Assembly: GCA_039933315.1 (NCBI GenBank)
Contig: JBDTOI010000203.1
Coordinates: forward strand, 1-7,115
DNA from: DASXRU01 sp039933315
GTDB lineage: Bacteria > Acidobacteriota > Blastocatellia > Pyrinomonadales > Pyrinomonadaceae
Direction of reading: 5' to 3'
Length of the DNA stretch: 7,115 nucleotides
The notes beneath the pieces were generated by a model. That model did not search any database and was not told where the DNA came from. It saw only the letters and a list, made by a program, of their open reading frames with translations. Below are positions 1-6,800 of this stretch, piece by piece. A program made the translations under genes and the position numbers. Each line of letters starts with the position of its first letter. Position 1 is the stretch's first letter.

Positions 1-69
1 GTTTACCCCCGCTCAAGTTAGTTGGGCACTCAACAATCAGTGTGGGGCTGACTTGAGGCGGGGGTAAAC
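1..69. repeat. Imperfect inverted repeat / long hairpin at the window edge
   Basis: Bases 1-18 (GTTTACCCCCGCTCAAGT) are the reverse complement of bases 51-69 except for one extra base in the right arm, giving an 18/19-bp stem around a 32-base loop. Inside the loop GTTG (21-24) and CAAC (31-34) could form a small secondary stem. The left arm begins at base 1, so the repeat may extend outside the window. No T-tract follows the right arm, so it does not look like a standard intrinsic terminator. It could be a mobile-element remnant, a repetitive palindrome, or an mRNA structure at the boundary upstream of the desaturase gene. Confidence 0.75.
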
Positions 70-182
70 CGCCCTTCCTGACCTGCGAATTTCCGTCACT
101 TGAGTAGTTCTTATTGATCTTGCCCCCTTCCGCTCGGCTCACTCTCGCTGTAGAATTGGCGGGCCGGAATCACCTGACTAAA

Positions 183-1175
183 ATGCAAAACACAGTAACC
201 ATACCCGAACTGCCAAAAGCCGCGACCTTAAACGCGCGCGCCACCAGATTCGCTCGCCGGATGGCTCTGGTGACGGTCATCCTTCCGTTTGTGGGATTCA
301 TCGCCGCCGTAGTCATGCTCTGGCGCACAGGTTTTGGACCCGTTGACTTATTTCTGCTGCTGCTCTTTTTCGTAACTACCATACTGGGCATAGGCATTGG
401 CTTTCACCGCCAGCTTACCCACCGTGCTTTTCAATCGAACTCGTTCATCAAGGCCTTTTTCGCCATCCTGGGATCCATGGCCGCGGAAGGCCCGGTTATT
501 TTCTGGGTAGCCATACACCGGCGCCATCATGCCACCAGCGATCGCGAGGGAGACCCGCATTCGCCGCACCTGCATGGCGAGGGCAGTGCCAATGCGATCC
601 GCGGATTCTGGCATTCCCACACCGGGTGGATGCTGAGACCGGAGCTGACCGGCTGGGCTTACTACGTCCCTGATCTGCTGCAGGACAAACTGATCTTCCA
701 AATAAACAGATTGTATTTTCTCTGGTTATCGCTCAGCCTCGCGCTGCCGGCGATACTGGGCGGGCTGCTGACCTGGTCATGGAAGGGCGCGTTGCTGGGG
801 TTCCTCTGGGCCGGCCTGGTACGCATCTTCCTGGTGCATCACACAACGTGGAGCATCAATTCGATTTGCCATCTCTATGGCCGTCGTCCGTTTCAGGCGC
901 GCGACTACAGCGCCAACAATTGGTGGATGGCGCTTCTCTCCTTCGGCGAAGGATGGCACAATAACCACCACGCTTTTCCTACTTCAGCATGGCACGGATT
1001 GAAATGGTGGGAGGTTGATCTCTCCGGATACATAATTCGAGTGCTGGAAAGGCTCGGACTGGTATGGGACGTCAAAGTGCCGACGGAGGCAATGATTGCC
1101 AAAGCGAGAAAAATGAGCGCGTCGCCGGCGGCGAGTGCGAGTGAGCTTTCGGAACGGACTGAGAATCGAGCATGA
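183..1175 (+). CDS. Membrane fatty-acyl desaturase (acyl-CoA/acyl-ACP delta-9 type)
   Basis: Integral-membrane di-iron desaturase that would insert a double bond (or, in some relatives, a triple bond) into a fatty-acyl chain using O2. From the ATG at 183 the protein has 330 residues. All metal-binding histidine boxes are present: HRQLTH (about 75-80), HRRHH (112-116) and HNNHH (259-263), plus the W-SINSICHLYG segment (about 223-232) that supplies further ligands in delta-9 desaturases. Hydrophobic stretches lie near residues 28-47, 55-74, 97-110 and 179-217. An in-frame TTG at 114 would add 23 residues. I prefer the ATG because the extension has no Shine-Dalgarno and does not look like desaturase sequence, although the ATG also has only a weak one. 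The stop overlaps the start of the ACP gene by 4 bases, so an ACP-bound substrate is likely (inference). The Ala/Ser/Glu-rich C-terminal tail is probably disordered. Confidence 0.93.
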   Translation: MQNTVTIPELPKAATLNARATRFARRMALVTVILPFVGFIAAVVMLWRTGFGPVDLFLLLLFFVTTILGIGIGFHRQLTHRAFQSNSFIKAFFAILGSMAAEGPVIFWVAIHRRHHATSDREGDPHSPHLHGEGSANAIRGFWHSHTGWMLRPELTGWAYYVPDLLQDKLIFQINRLYFLWLSLSLALPAILGGLLTWSWKGALLGFLWAGLVRIFLVHHTTWSINSICHLYGRRPFQARDYSANNWWMALLSFGEGWHNNHHAFPTSAWHGLKWWEVDLSGYIIRVLERLGLVWDVKVPTEAMIAKARKMSASPAASASELSERTENRA

Positions 1176-1483
1176 AGGACCAGGCTATCACGGATGATCT
1201 TCACACCGAGGGCGCGGCGTCGTCGGGGCACGGTCATCAAAGTCACACCGAAGCAGAGATTCAGACGTGGCTGATAGCCAACATCGCCGCCATCGTTGAA
1301 ATCGACCCCAAAGATATTGACATGGCAAAACCTCTGGAATACTACGGCATGGATTCTATGCAGGCCATGCACCTCTCAGGCGATCTGGAGGAGTGGATAG
1401 GACGGACGCTTTCACCCACGGTGGTCTGGGACTACCCCACCATCGAGCTGCTGGCTCGCCATCTGGCGGCGGAAGATGAATAG
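1172..1483 (+). CDS. Stand-alone acyl carrier protein (polyketide type)
   Basis: A 103-residue phosphopantetheine-binding carrier that would hold an acyl chain as a thioester. Residues 28-100 form the four-helix carrier fold. The modification site is Ser62 within YYGMDSMQAMHLSGDLEEW, and it is followed by LSPTVVWDYPTIELLARHL. That last segment is typical of type I polyketide-synthase or FAAL-associated carriers rather than of the housekeeping fatty-acid AcpP. The first 27 residues are an extra, probably flexible extension rich in His, Gly and Ser (GHGHQSH at 19-25). The ATG overlaps the desaturase TGA (ATGA, 1172-1175) and has no strong Shine-Dalgarno of its own, which points to translational coupling. 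By analogy with JamB/JamC-type pairs it probably presents the substrate to the desaturase. A separate acyl-ACP ligase and a phosphopantetheinyl transferase would be needed, and neither is in the window. Confidence 0.92.
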   Translation: MKDQAITDDLHTEGAASSGHGHQSHTEAEIQTWLIANIAAIVEIDPKDIDMAKPLEYYGMDSMQAMHLSGDLEEWIGRTLSPTVVWDYPTIELLARHLAAEDE

Positions 1484-1569
1484 GCCACCATCAGGGCACT
1501 CGGACCATCGCACCCCATCCACTTCCCTCTCGCGCAAAATAACGTCAAATAATTGGCTTGGCAGAATGG

Positions 1570-1674
1570 TTCGTGTTGCTTCGTGAGAGTTCGTGTCCTT
1601 TCGTGGATCGTGTGCTTAGGATTCGCAGCCACACGATCCACGAAATCACACTAAACTTCACGAAAGGACACGAA
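1570..1674. repeat. Large inverted repeat made of 10-bp TTCGTGNNNN units
   Basis: The left arm (1570-1614) and right arm (1630-1674) are each 45 bases and pair in register at 36 of 45 positions around a 15-base loop (1615-1629). The inner 16 bp (1599-1614 with 1630-1645) are perfectly complementary. Each arm is itself a run of four 10-base units beginning TTCGTG (left starts 1570, 1580, 1590, 1600) followed by GTGTG. In the right arm one unit has decayed to TTAGTG. A second 16-base match, out of register by one 10-bp unit, pairs 1590-1605 with 1659-1674, so alternative foldings are possible. The layout suggests a dispersed intergenic repetitive element rather than a gene-specific site, but copy number cannot be judged from one window. 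Confidence 0.85.
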
Positions 1675-1761
1675 ATAAGAGTTCTTGTGCAAAACCCGCG
1701 AGCTCTGCCGGCCATTACCTCCGAATGCAGTTTTCAACCTCGTAATCCTCCGAACTTTTTA

Positions 1762-1790
1762 TTGACTTTTTAAATCATCACAGATACGCT
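1762..1790 (+). promoter_or_regulatory. Weak sigma70-like promoter candidate for the first membrane-protein gene
   Basis: TTGACT at 1762-1767 matches the -35 consensus at 5 of 6 positions, and TACGCT at 1785-1790 matches the -10 at 3 of 6 with 17-bp spacing. It sits in the most AT-rich part of the gap. A transcript from here would have a leader of about 185 bases before the ATG at 1982. The -10 match is poor, so this is only a candidate. Confidence 0.25.
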
Positions 1791-1981
1791 CTGCCCGCCT
1801 CGCAGTACTAGTATTTCTCGTTGGTTGAGCGCGTTACTTCACCAGACCGGTACTGGGTTTAGTCAGTGCCATTGAAAAGCGCTTTCTTTTGAGAGTACCC
1901 AGGACACGTGCTTTCAAGCCGAACGATTGCCTCGCTGCCCAGATAACTCACTACTCATCTGAATGACTGAGGGGAATTGCC

Positions 1982-2377
1982 ATGAGAAAACTTATTCAAC
2001 CGCTTCTGATCATCCTGATTCTGCTGGACGTGATTTACGTGGCGATTATTTTTCCGTTTCCCGAGCTTTGGTACAAACACCTCCATGCAATGCCACATGT
2101 CGATCCGGCAGGATTGCTGCATCGCACCGGGGCGGTGTGGGCCTCGTTTGCGTTGTTTCAGATCATCGCTCTCATCAAATGGCGCAAGCATCCACACTGG
2201 CTGATGCTGGTAGCGGGCATTCGCTTCACCGAGATCTTTGCTGACTGGACCTATGTCTACTTCGCTCAAAGCCTCACGTGGTACGGGAAAGCGGGATTGC
2301 TTATGGCCCCGCTGGTCAATTTCGGTAGCGGCTTGTTTTTCTTTAAGGCTTATTTCAACGTGAAGAAGGATTCCTGA
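1982..2377 (+). CDS. Small multi-pass membrane protein of unknown function
   Basis: A 131-residue protein with four predicted membrane segments, at about residues 4-26, 46-66, 72-97 and 104-123, and a basic C-terminus (NVKKDS). The ATG at 1982 has a strong Shine-Dalgarno, GAGGGG at 1969-1974, seven bases upstream. Polar or charged residues lie within or at the edge of the hydrophobic stretches: HRTG (47-50) opens segment 2, and R81, E84, D88 and W89 sit in segment 3 (GIRFTEIFADWTY). That pattern suggests a functional intramembrane site or helix packing rather than a random hydrophobic protein. I do not recognise the family. It is followed 112 bases later by another small membrane protein on the same strand, so the two may be co-transcribed. 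A role next to the redox genes downstream is possible but not shown. Confidence 0.8.
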   Translation: MRKLIQPLLIILILLDVIYVAIIFPFPELWYKHLHAMPHVDPAGLLHRTGAVWASFALFQIIALIKWRKHPHWLMLVAGIRFTEIFADWTYVYFAQSLTWYGKAGLLMAPLVNFGSGLFFFKAYFNVKKDS

Positions 2378-2411
2378 GTTCGTCGCGAACGATGCGCTGG
2401 TATGTACCTCA

Positions 2412-2423
2412 GTCTGATCAGAC
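2412..2423. promoter_or_regulatory. Perfect 12-bp palindrome, possible operator
   Basis: GTCTGATCAGAC is exactly self-complementary and lies in the 112-base gap between the two membrane-protein genes, 67 bases before the second start codon. Perfect even-length palindromes of this size are typical binding sites for dimeric regulators, but no promoter is obvious beside it. It could also be chance or a restriction/methylation context (it contains GATC). Confidence 0.3.
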
Positions 2424-2489
2424 GTCGCCGCTTCCGCCTACCAAAGGTGGTAACACGGATGTAGGGCAAAGTCAGATCGGAGTCCCATC

Positions 2490-2897
2490 ATGCCGGGAGG
2501 CTTATCTAACTCTGTCCCTGGTTACCTGGTGTTTGGCGCTGTCAAACTCACTGGCTACTCGCTGGCCGGCTGGTTCTTGAACCGCCGATATTCCAATCCA
2601 CGGCCTCACTTTGTTGTAGTTGGAATAGCTCGCATCCTTATCGGAATGGCTTTGGGCGCGCTATTCACTTTGCTGGTGATGCCGCTGGTCCTGGCCGGTG
2701 GGTTAGGTATTGCGCTGCTGGGAATAATTCCGGTGCGCATGATTGAATGGTGGATTCTTATTTGGTGTTTCTACGACCGTTCGCTGCAAACACAGAGGAA
2801 AGATTGGCGGTATGCCTGTCTGGGTACCGCCTGGTCTTTTGTGCTGGACCTTCCGGCCTTAATCGGCTTAGTGGACACCGGCGGTTTTTGGTTATGA
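2490..2897 (+). CDS. Small membrane protein of unknown function
   Basis: A 135-residue, strongly hydrophobic protein with about four membrane segments near residues 10-30, 41-66, 68-95 and 108-127. The ATG at 2490 has GGAG at 2479-2482, seven bases upstream, which supports this start. Notable features are a basic loop after segment 1 (NRRYSNPRPH, 31-40) and an Arg/Glu/Trp-rich patch PVRMIEWWILIWCFYDRS (81-98). A charged linker QTQRKDW (100-106) precedes the last segment. No signal for a known family is evident to me. It lies 109 bases upstream of the molybdenum hydroxylase operon on the same strand, and the end of its coding region holds a candidate promoter for that operon. Coding status rests on hydropathy, length and the ribosome-binding site. 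Confidence 0.75.
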   Translation: MPGGLSNSVPGYLVFGAVKLTGYSLAGWFLNRRYSNPRPHFVVVGIARILIGMALGALFTLLVMPLVLAGGLGIALLGIIPVRMIEWWILIWCFYDRSLQTQRKDWRYACLGTAWSFVLDLPALIGLVDTGGFWL

Positions 2898-2898
2898 T
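2872..2898 (+). promoter_or_regulatory. Candidate sigma70-like promoter for the redox operon
   Basis: TGGACA at 2872-2877 (5 of 6 to the -35 consensus) and TATGAT at 2893-2898 (5 of 6 to the -10) are separated by 15 bp, shorter than the preferred 17. The site overlaps the end of the preceding membrane-protein gene and would start transcription around 2905, giving a leader of about 100 bases before the ATG at 3007. Both hexamers are good but the spacing is not. Confidence 0.3.
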
Positions 2899-3006
2899 TA
2901 CATTCAATGGGTGTGTTTCCGGTTCAGGGCACGCTGGCCCACCACCAGCGCGCGCAATGAAGTTAATTTGACTCTGCGGTGATCAGCCAGGCAGTTCAGT
3001 TAATCC

Positions 3007-3828
3007 ATGTGGGTTTTCTCAGCGAAAACAACCGATGAGGCTGTAGCACGGATGGCCGAAGGCTGCATCGCTCTGGCGGGCGGAACTGTGCTCGTCCCCA
3101 AAATTGTTCGCGGCGAGTATGAACGCACTACCTTCGTTGACATCCGGCGGCTGAGCGGCCTGAAGGAAATCACGACCTCGGAAAATGGTATTCAGATTGG
3201 ATCTGCTGTCACTCTCAATCACCTGGTTGCCAGGCTGAAGCTTCCTGAATTTGATCGGGCTTTGACTGAAGCAGCCGCCGCGGTGGGCAATCCTCATGTC
3301 CGCAACATCGCCACGATTGCCGGTAACCTGACCAGTGGGCTGGCCGGGGCCGATCTGCCAACTGCATTACTGGCCCTGGGCGCTGAAATCACACATCAGG
3401 GATCAGATGGTGAACAATCGCACCCGGTCGCCGAGACCATGCAAAGGGGTCTCGCTTCCGGGCGACTCATTACGTCGATCCGGCTCCCCCGCAACAGCCA
3501 GCAAGTTTCCGGCTTCGCAAAATTCGCCTGGCGGCGCTCATCCGGCAAAACGATTGTGAACGTGGCCATGGCCCTCAGCCTGAGGGACGGTCGCATTAAC
3601 GCTGCGACTCTGGCCGTGGGCGGGACCGGCCCTCATGCAGTCCGCCTGCCCCAGGCTGAGTCGATGCTTTCCCATCAGGCGTTGACGAGGAAATTGGCGG
3701 AAGAGGTTGCGGCAACAGCGGCGAACGAAGTAACTTTCACCACCGCCCACTCTACGCGTGAACACTATCGACGCAGGCTGGTTGCCGCCGGTGTGCGAGA
3801 GATCATGACGAAACTGGGAGCATCCTGA
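3007..3828 (+). CDS. FAD-binding (medium) subunit of a molybdenum hydroxylase, CoxM type
   Basis: A 273-residue subunit that would accept electrons from the Fe-S clusters of its partner and pass them to an external acceptor. The N-terminal part is the FAD-binding domain of molybdopterin dehydrogenases. AGGTVLVP (24-31) and IATIAGNLTSGLAGADLP (101-118) match the two flavin-contacting motifs (family forms AGGT-L-P and T-GGN). Residues about 165-270 resemble the CODH flavoprotein C-terminal domain, including FAKFAWRRSSGKTIVNVAMAL and the closing EHYRRRL. Length is in the usual 260-300 range and no signal peptide is seen. An in-frame stop at 3001-3003 excludes a longer protein. The ATG has no good Shine-Dalgarno, the nearest AGG being 15 bases away. 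The TGA lies 2 bases before the next start, so this is one operon and one complex. The substrate cannot be inferred from this subunit. Confidence 0.93.
   Translation: MWVFSAKTTDEAVARMAEGCIALAGGTVLVPKIVRGEYERTTFVDIRRLSGLKEITTSENGIQIGSAVTLNHLVARLKLPEFDRALTEAAAAVGNPHVRNIATIAGNLTSGLAGADLPTALLALGAEITHQGSDGEQSHPVAETMQRGLASGRLITSIRLPRNSQQVSGFAKFAWRRSSGKTIVNVAMALSLRDGRINAATLAVGGTGPHAVRLPQAESMLSHQALTRKLAEEVAATAANEVTFTTAHSTREHYRRRLVAAGVREIMTKLGAS
3816..3820 (+). promoter_or_regulatory. Ribosome-binding site supporting a GTG start
   Basis: GGGAG lies 10 bases upstream of the GTG at 3831, inside the 3' end of the FAD-subunit gene. It supports GTG as the start of the molybdenum subunit, which gives a complete ferredoxin-like N-terminus. 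Confidence 0.6.
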
Positions 3829-3830
3829 TC

Positions 3831-6800
3831 GTGCCGGAAAATTTCGCTACGGTAAAACTAAACGTGAACGGGCGCCCGTTGCAGGAACGGGTCCCGGCCA
3901 ATACCTCATTGTTGGAACTCCTCCATCGTCATGCGGGGCAGCACGACGTCAGGCACGGTTGTGGCGAAGGTGTCTGTGGGGCTTGCACGGTTATGCTCGA
4001 GGGCGAGGCTGTGTGTTCGTGTCTCTTGCTCGCGGTCCAGGCCGACGGATGCGAGGTGACGACGGCGGCAGGTTTGGATAGCCCGGCATTGGCAGACTCC
4101 GCAAAGTTTCGTTTGCTGCGCGATCAACTGCTGGTCAAAGAAGCGTTTCAGTGTGGTTACTGCGCCGGTGGCATGCTGGTCTCGGCTTTTGACTGCGTGC
4201 GTTCAGACAGCTGTAAGTCCCGGGACGAAATCCGCAAGAACATCTCCGGCAATCTATGTCGCTGCACCGGCTACCAGTTGATTGAAGACGCGATTGCGGC
4301 GGCCGGCTCGGGCGCACCACTTCCCCCCATGACGAACATTCGCGATGACCTGAAGGCGAAGATGGATGGGTCGATTGAGTATCCCACCCACCATCGCATT
4401 AAGGACGCACTGGTGGGCCGTGTCTTGTGGAGCGAATGGCCGTCGGCGCGGATAGTTGAAATCGACACCAGCGAGGCCGAAGCGATTCCCGGTGTCGAAA
4501 AGATTCTAACTTATGTCGACATCCCTGGCTCCAATTTCGCGCCGGCGACCTTTGTCAATGATCAGCCAATCCTGGCAGAAGATTGCGTCCGATCCATGGC
4601 GGATGCAGTGGCCCTGGTGGCAGCTACCACCGACACTATCGCGCGTGAAGCCATCCGAAAAATCCGGGTCGTTTACGAGTCCCTCACTCCGATTCTTAAC
4701 CTCGAAGACGCACTGAAGTCTGATGCCACGCACATCGGCGCAAAGAGCAATGTCGTGGCCCAGATTACGGAAATGAAAGGCGATGTGGACGCCGCGTTTA
4801 AGGAAGCTGACGAGATAGTAACCGGCGTTTACACCTGCAACATAAACGATCACTCGGCTATGGAACTGGTTGGCGGAACGGGCTGGCTCGAAGACCAGGA
4901 TCTTTATATTTCTGTCGCTACACAAACTCCGCACACTGTGCGCAGCGGCATCGCCCAGGCCCTGCGAGTTTCCGAGGAAAGGATCCATATAGTCTGTCCT
5001 TCAATCGGTGGATCATTTGGAAAATATCTGGTGCCGAGCGTGGACATCTATCTGGCGTTGCTGGTTGACGCCAGCCAACGACCAGTGCGTCTGGTCCTGG
5101 ATCGCGGAGAAGTGCTGGCCCGTAGCTCTAAGCGGCATGCCTTTACCGGTTCTTATCGGTTGGGCCTGGGCAAAGATGGCTCTTTTCTCGCCCTTGATGC
5201 GGAGATACTAACTGATGCCGGGCCGTATGTTTCTCTAACTCCGGTCGTCGTCGCCATCTTCGCCGCCGAGGCCACCGGTGCATACGATATTCCCAACCTG
5301 AAGATCGTGGCCCGCGGCGTACACACCAACAATCTGATTCCAGCGCCGATGCGCGGTTTTGGCTCGCAGCAGGTGAATTTTGGAATTGAGTGCGTTGTAG
5401 AGAAAGCCGCTCGCCTGCTGAAAATGGATCCAGCCAAACTCCGGCTTTTGAATTATCGCAGTGGTCATGCGCACGGGCAGGAGGCCAAACCTAAAGAGGG
5501 CGAAAACTGGCTGGCCAAAACCATGGACTGTGTGGTCGAGCGTTTGGGCGATCGGCCCCGGCCAACTCCAGGCTGGATCAGCGGGCGCGGTGTCGCCTCG
5601 ATTCAGGCGAAATACGGCTATCCCTACGGCATGGTTGATCGATTTACCGCGCGTGTGTCCGTCGATAGTGCCGGCCGTTTCTTAGTCGAATCGGATATTG
5701 CTGACGCCGGCACCGGAGTTATCGCCGACATCCCCAGACTGGTAGCAAAGCACCTTGGTCTGAAGGACATTCCCCACTATCAGCAGAACCAGGCAGCGGT
5801 GGACGATCCTTCCGGGATTTTCTTCAGCCAGGGCAGTCCGCCGTCGCCGGCAAAACGAATGGCTTACAAACTGATAGAAGGGATGCAAACGAAAGGAGCC
5901 GCGACTCTGCAGGGGGCACTGGCCGGAATGAGAACGACGAAAGCAGCGCGCCTGCTCAAGCTGATCGCCCGGCCGGCAAACGCCTCCAGTGATTTGATCA
6001 GTTACCTGAAGTCATCGCTCTTTCCCTACGGCGTCGATTCTTTCAACCCGCGCATCAGCGGCAGTCGCGCGATGTACATGGTGGGCCGGGCCGCGCTGGA
6101 TGCGGCGGACCATCTTAAGGACCGGGCTCTGGCATTAGCGTCCCGCAAACTCGCCACGCCGGTAGACGAACTGGTAACCGACGGACCCGCGATCCGTCAT
6201 CGCTCGAAACCTGATCTGAAAACTACCTGGCGCGAACTCGCAGAACAGGAGGGCGGGATTCTCACCGCCATGGGCGAATCGCACTTACCTGCGGGCCCAC
6301 TGCTCGATTCCCACACGGGAAATCAGACCGGGCCCGTTGATAGCGCCATCGGTAGCCATGGCGTGGATTTGATCGTAAATCCTGAAACCGGCGCGGTCAG
6401 AATTACTCGCTTCGTCGCCTGTCACGATGTTGGTCGCGTGTTGAATCTCCAGGCTGTGCTGGGACAGGTAATCGGCGGCATCGCCATGGGGATTGGCCAG
6501 GCTTTATATGAAGGCATGGTAGTGACCGAGGGGAAAATAGCCACGGCGGGACTCCATGATTATCTGGTGCCCTCGAGTCTCGATCTCCCCGAAGACATAG
6601 AGATTGAAATACTGGAATCAGGGACCGGGCTGGGTCCGGAAGGATCCAAGGGAGTCGGAGAAGCCGGAGCCGTAGGAGCGCCGATCGCAATTGTCAACGC
6701 TCTATATGACGCACTCGGCGTGCAGCCATCTATGATTCCGGCGATGCCTGATGAAATTGTGAATCTCTACGAACAAGGGCTAGCACTCAACTCACCCACC

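Larger units (their letters stand above)
1484..1981. other. 498-base intergenic region without a credible gene
   Basis: Separates the desaturase/ACP pair from the membrane-protein genes. The only open frames are short and cross the palindrome at 1570-1674, and none has recognisable protein features. It holds that palindrome and, further on, an AT-rich patch around 1755-1780 with a weak promoter candidate. No clear intrinsic terminator (stem plus T-tract) follows the ACP stop. A 10-bp palindrome AAAGCGCTTT lies at 1876-1885, but a hairpin there would have only about three base pairs. The rest of the stretch shows nothing I can name. Confidence 0.7.

Noticed and set aside
114..182. TTG start adding 23 residues to the desaturase
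   Set aside because: No ribosome-binding site, and the added residues do not resemble desaturase N-termini. The ATG at 183 is more likely, though not certain.
880..1170. Possible tRNA or other RNA gene, or CRISPR array, anywhere in the window
   Set aside because: No cloverleaf, no conserved T-arm sequence and no regularly spaced direct repeats with unique spacers were found. The only periodic repeat is the palindromic TTCGTG array, whose 10-bp period is too short for a CRISPR.
905..1372. 155-codon open frame on the - strand
   Set aside because: Antisense to the 3' end of the desaturase gene and most of the ACP gene, both of which have strong family motifs. It is a shadow frame.
1558..1773. 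71-codon open frame on the + strand in the intergenic region
   Set aside because: It runs through the TTCGTG palindrome, has no Shine-Dalgarno and encodes no recognisable protein pattern. The repeat explains the open frame.
1876..1885. AAAGCGCTTT followed closely by TTTT, considered as an intrinsic terminator
   Set aside because: A perfect palindrome without a loop would form only about three base pairs in RNA, which is too weak.
1963..2244. Alternative + strand frame starting at 1963
   Set aside because: Overlaps the membrane-protein gene at 1982 in another frame. The Shine-Dalgarno GAGGGG is placed for the 1982 start, and only that frame gives a coherent hydropathy pattern.
2932..2950. 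Hairpin CGCTGG/CCAGCG between the second membrane gene and the FAD-subunit gene, considered as a terminator
   Set aside because: Only six base pairs with a seven-base loop and no T-tract. Likely chance in GC-rich sequence.
2968..2973. TTGACT as a -35 element upstream of the FAD-subunit gene
   Set aside because: No acceptable -10 hexamer occurs 16-18 bases downstream. The pair at 2872-2898 is better.
4506..4988. 160-codon open frame on the - strand
   Set aside because: Lies entirely opposite the well-supported molybdopterin domain and shows no domain signal.
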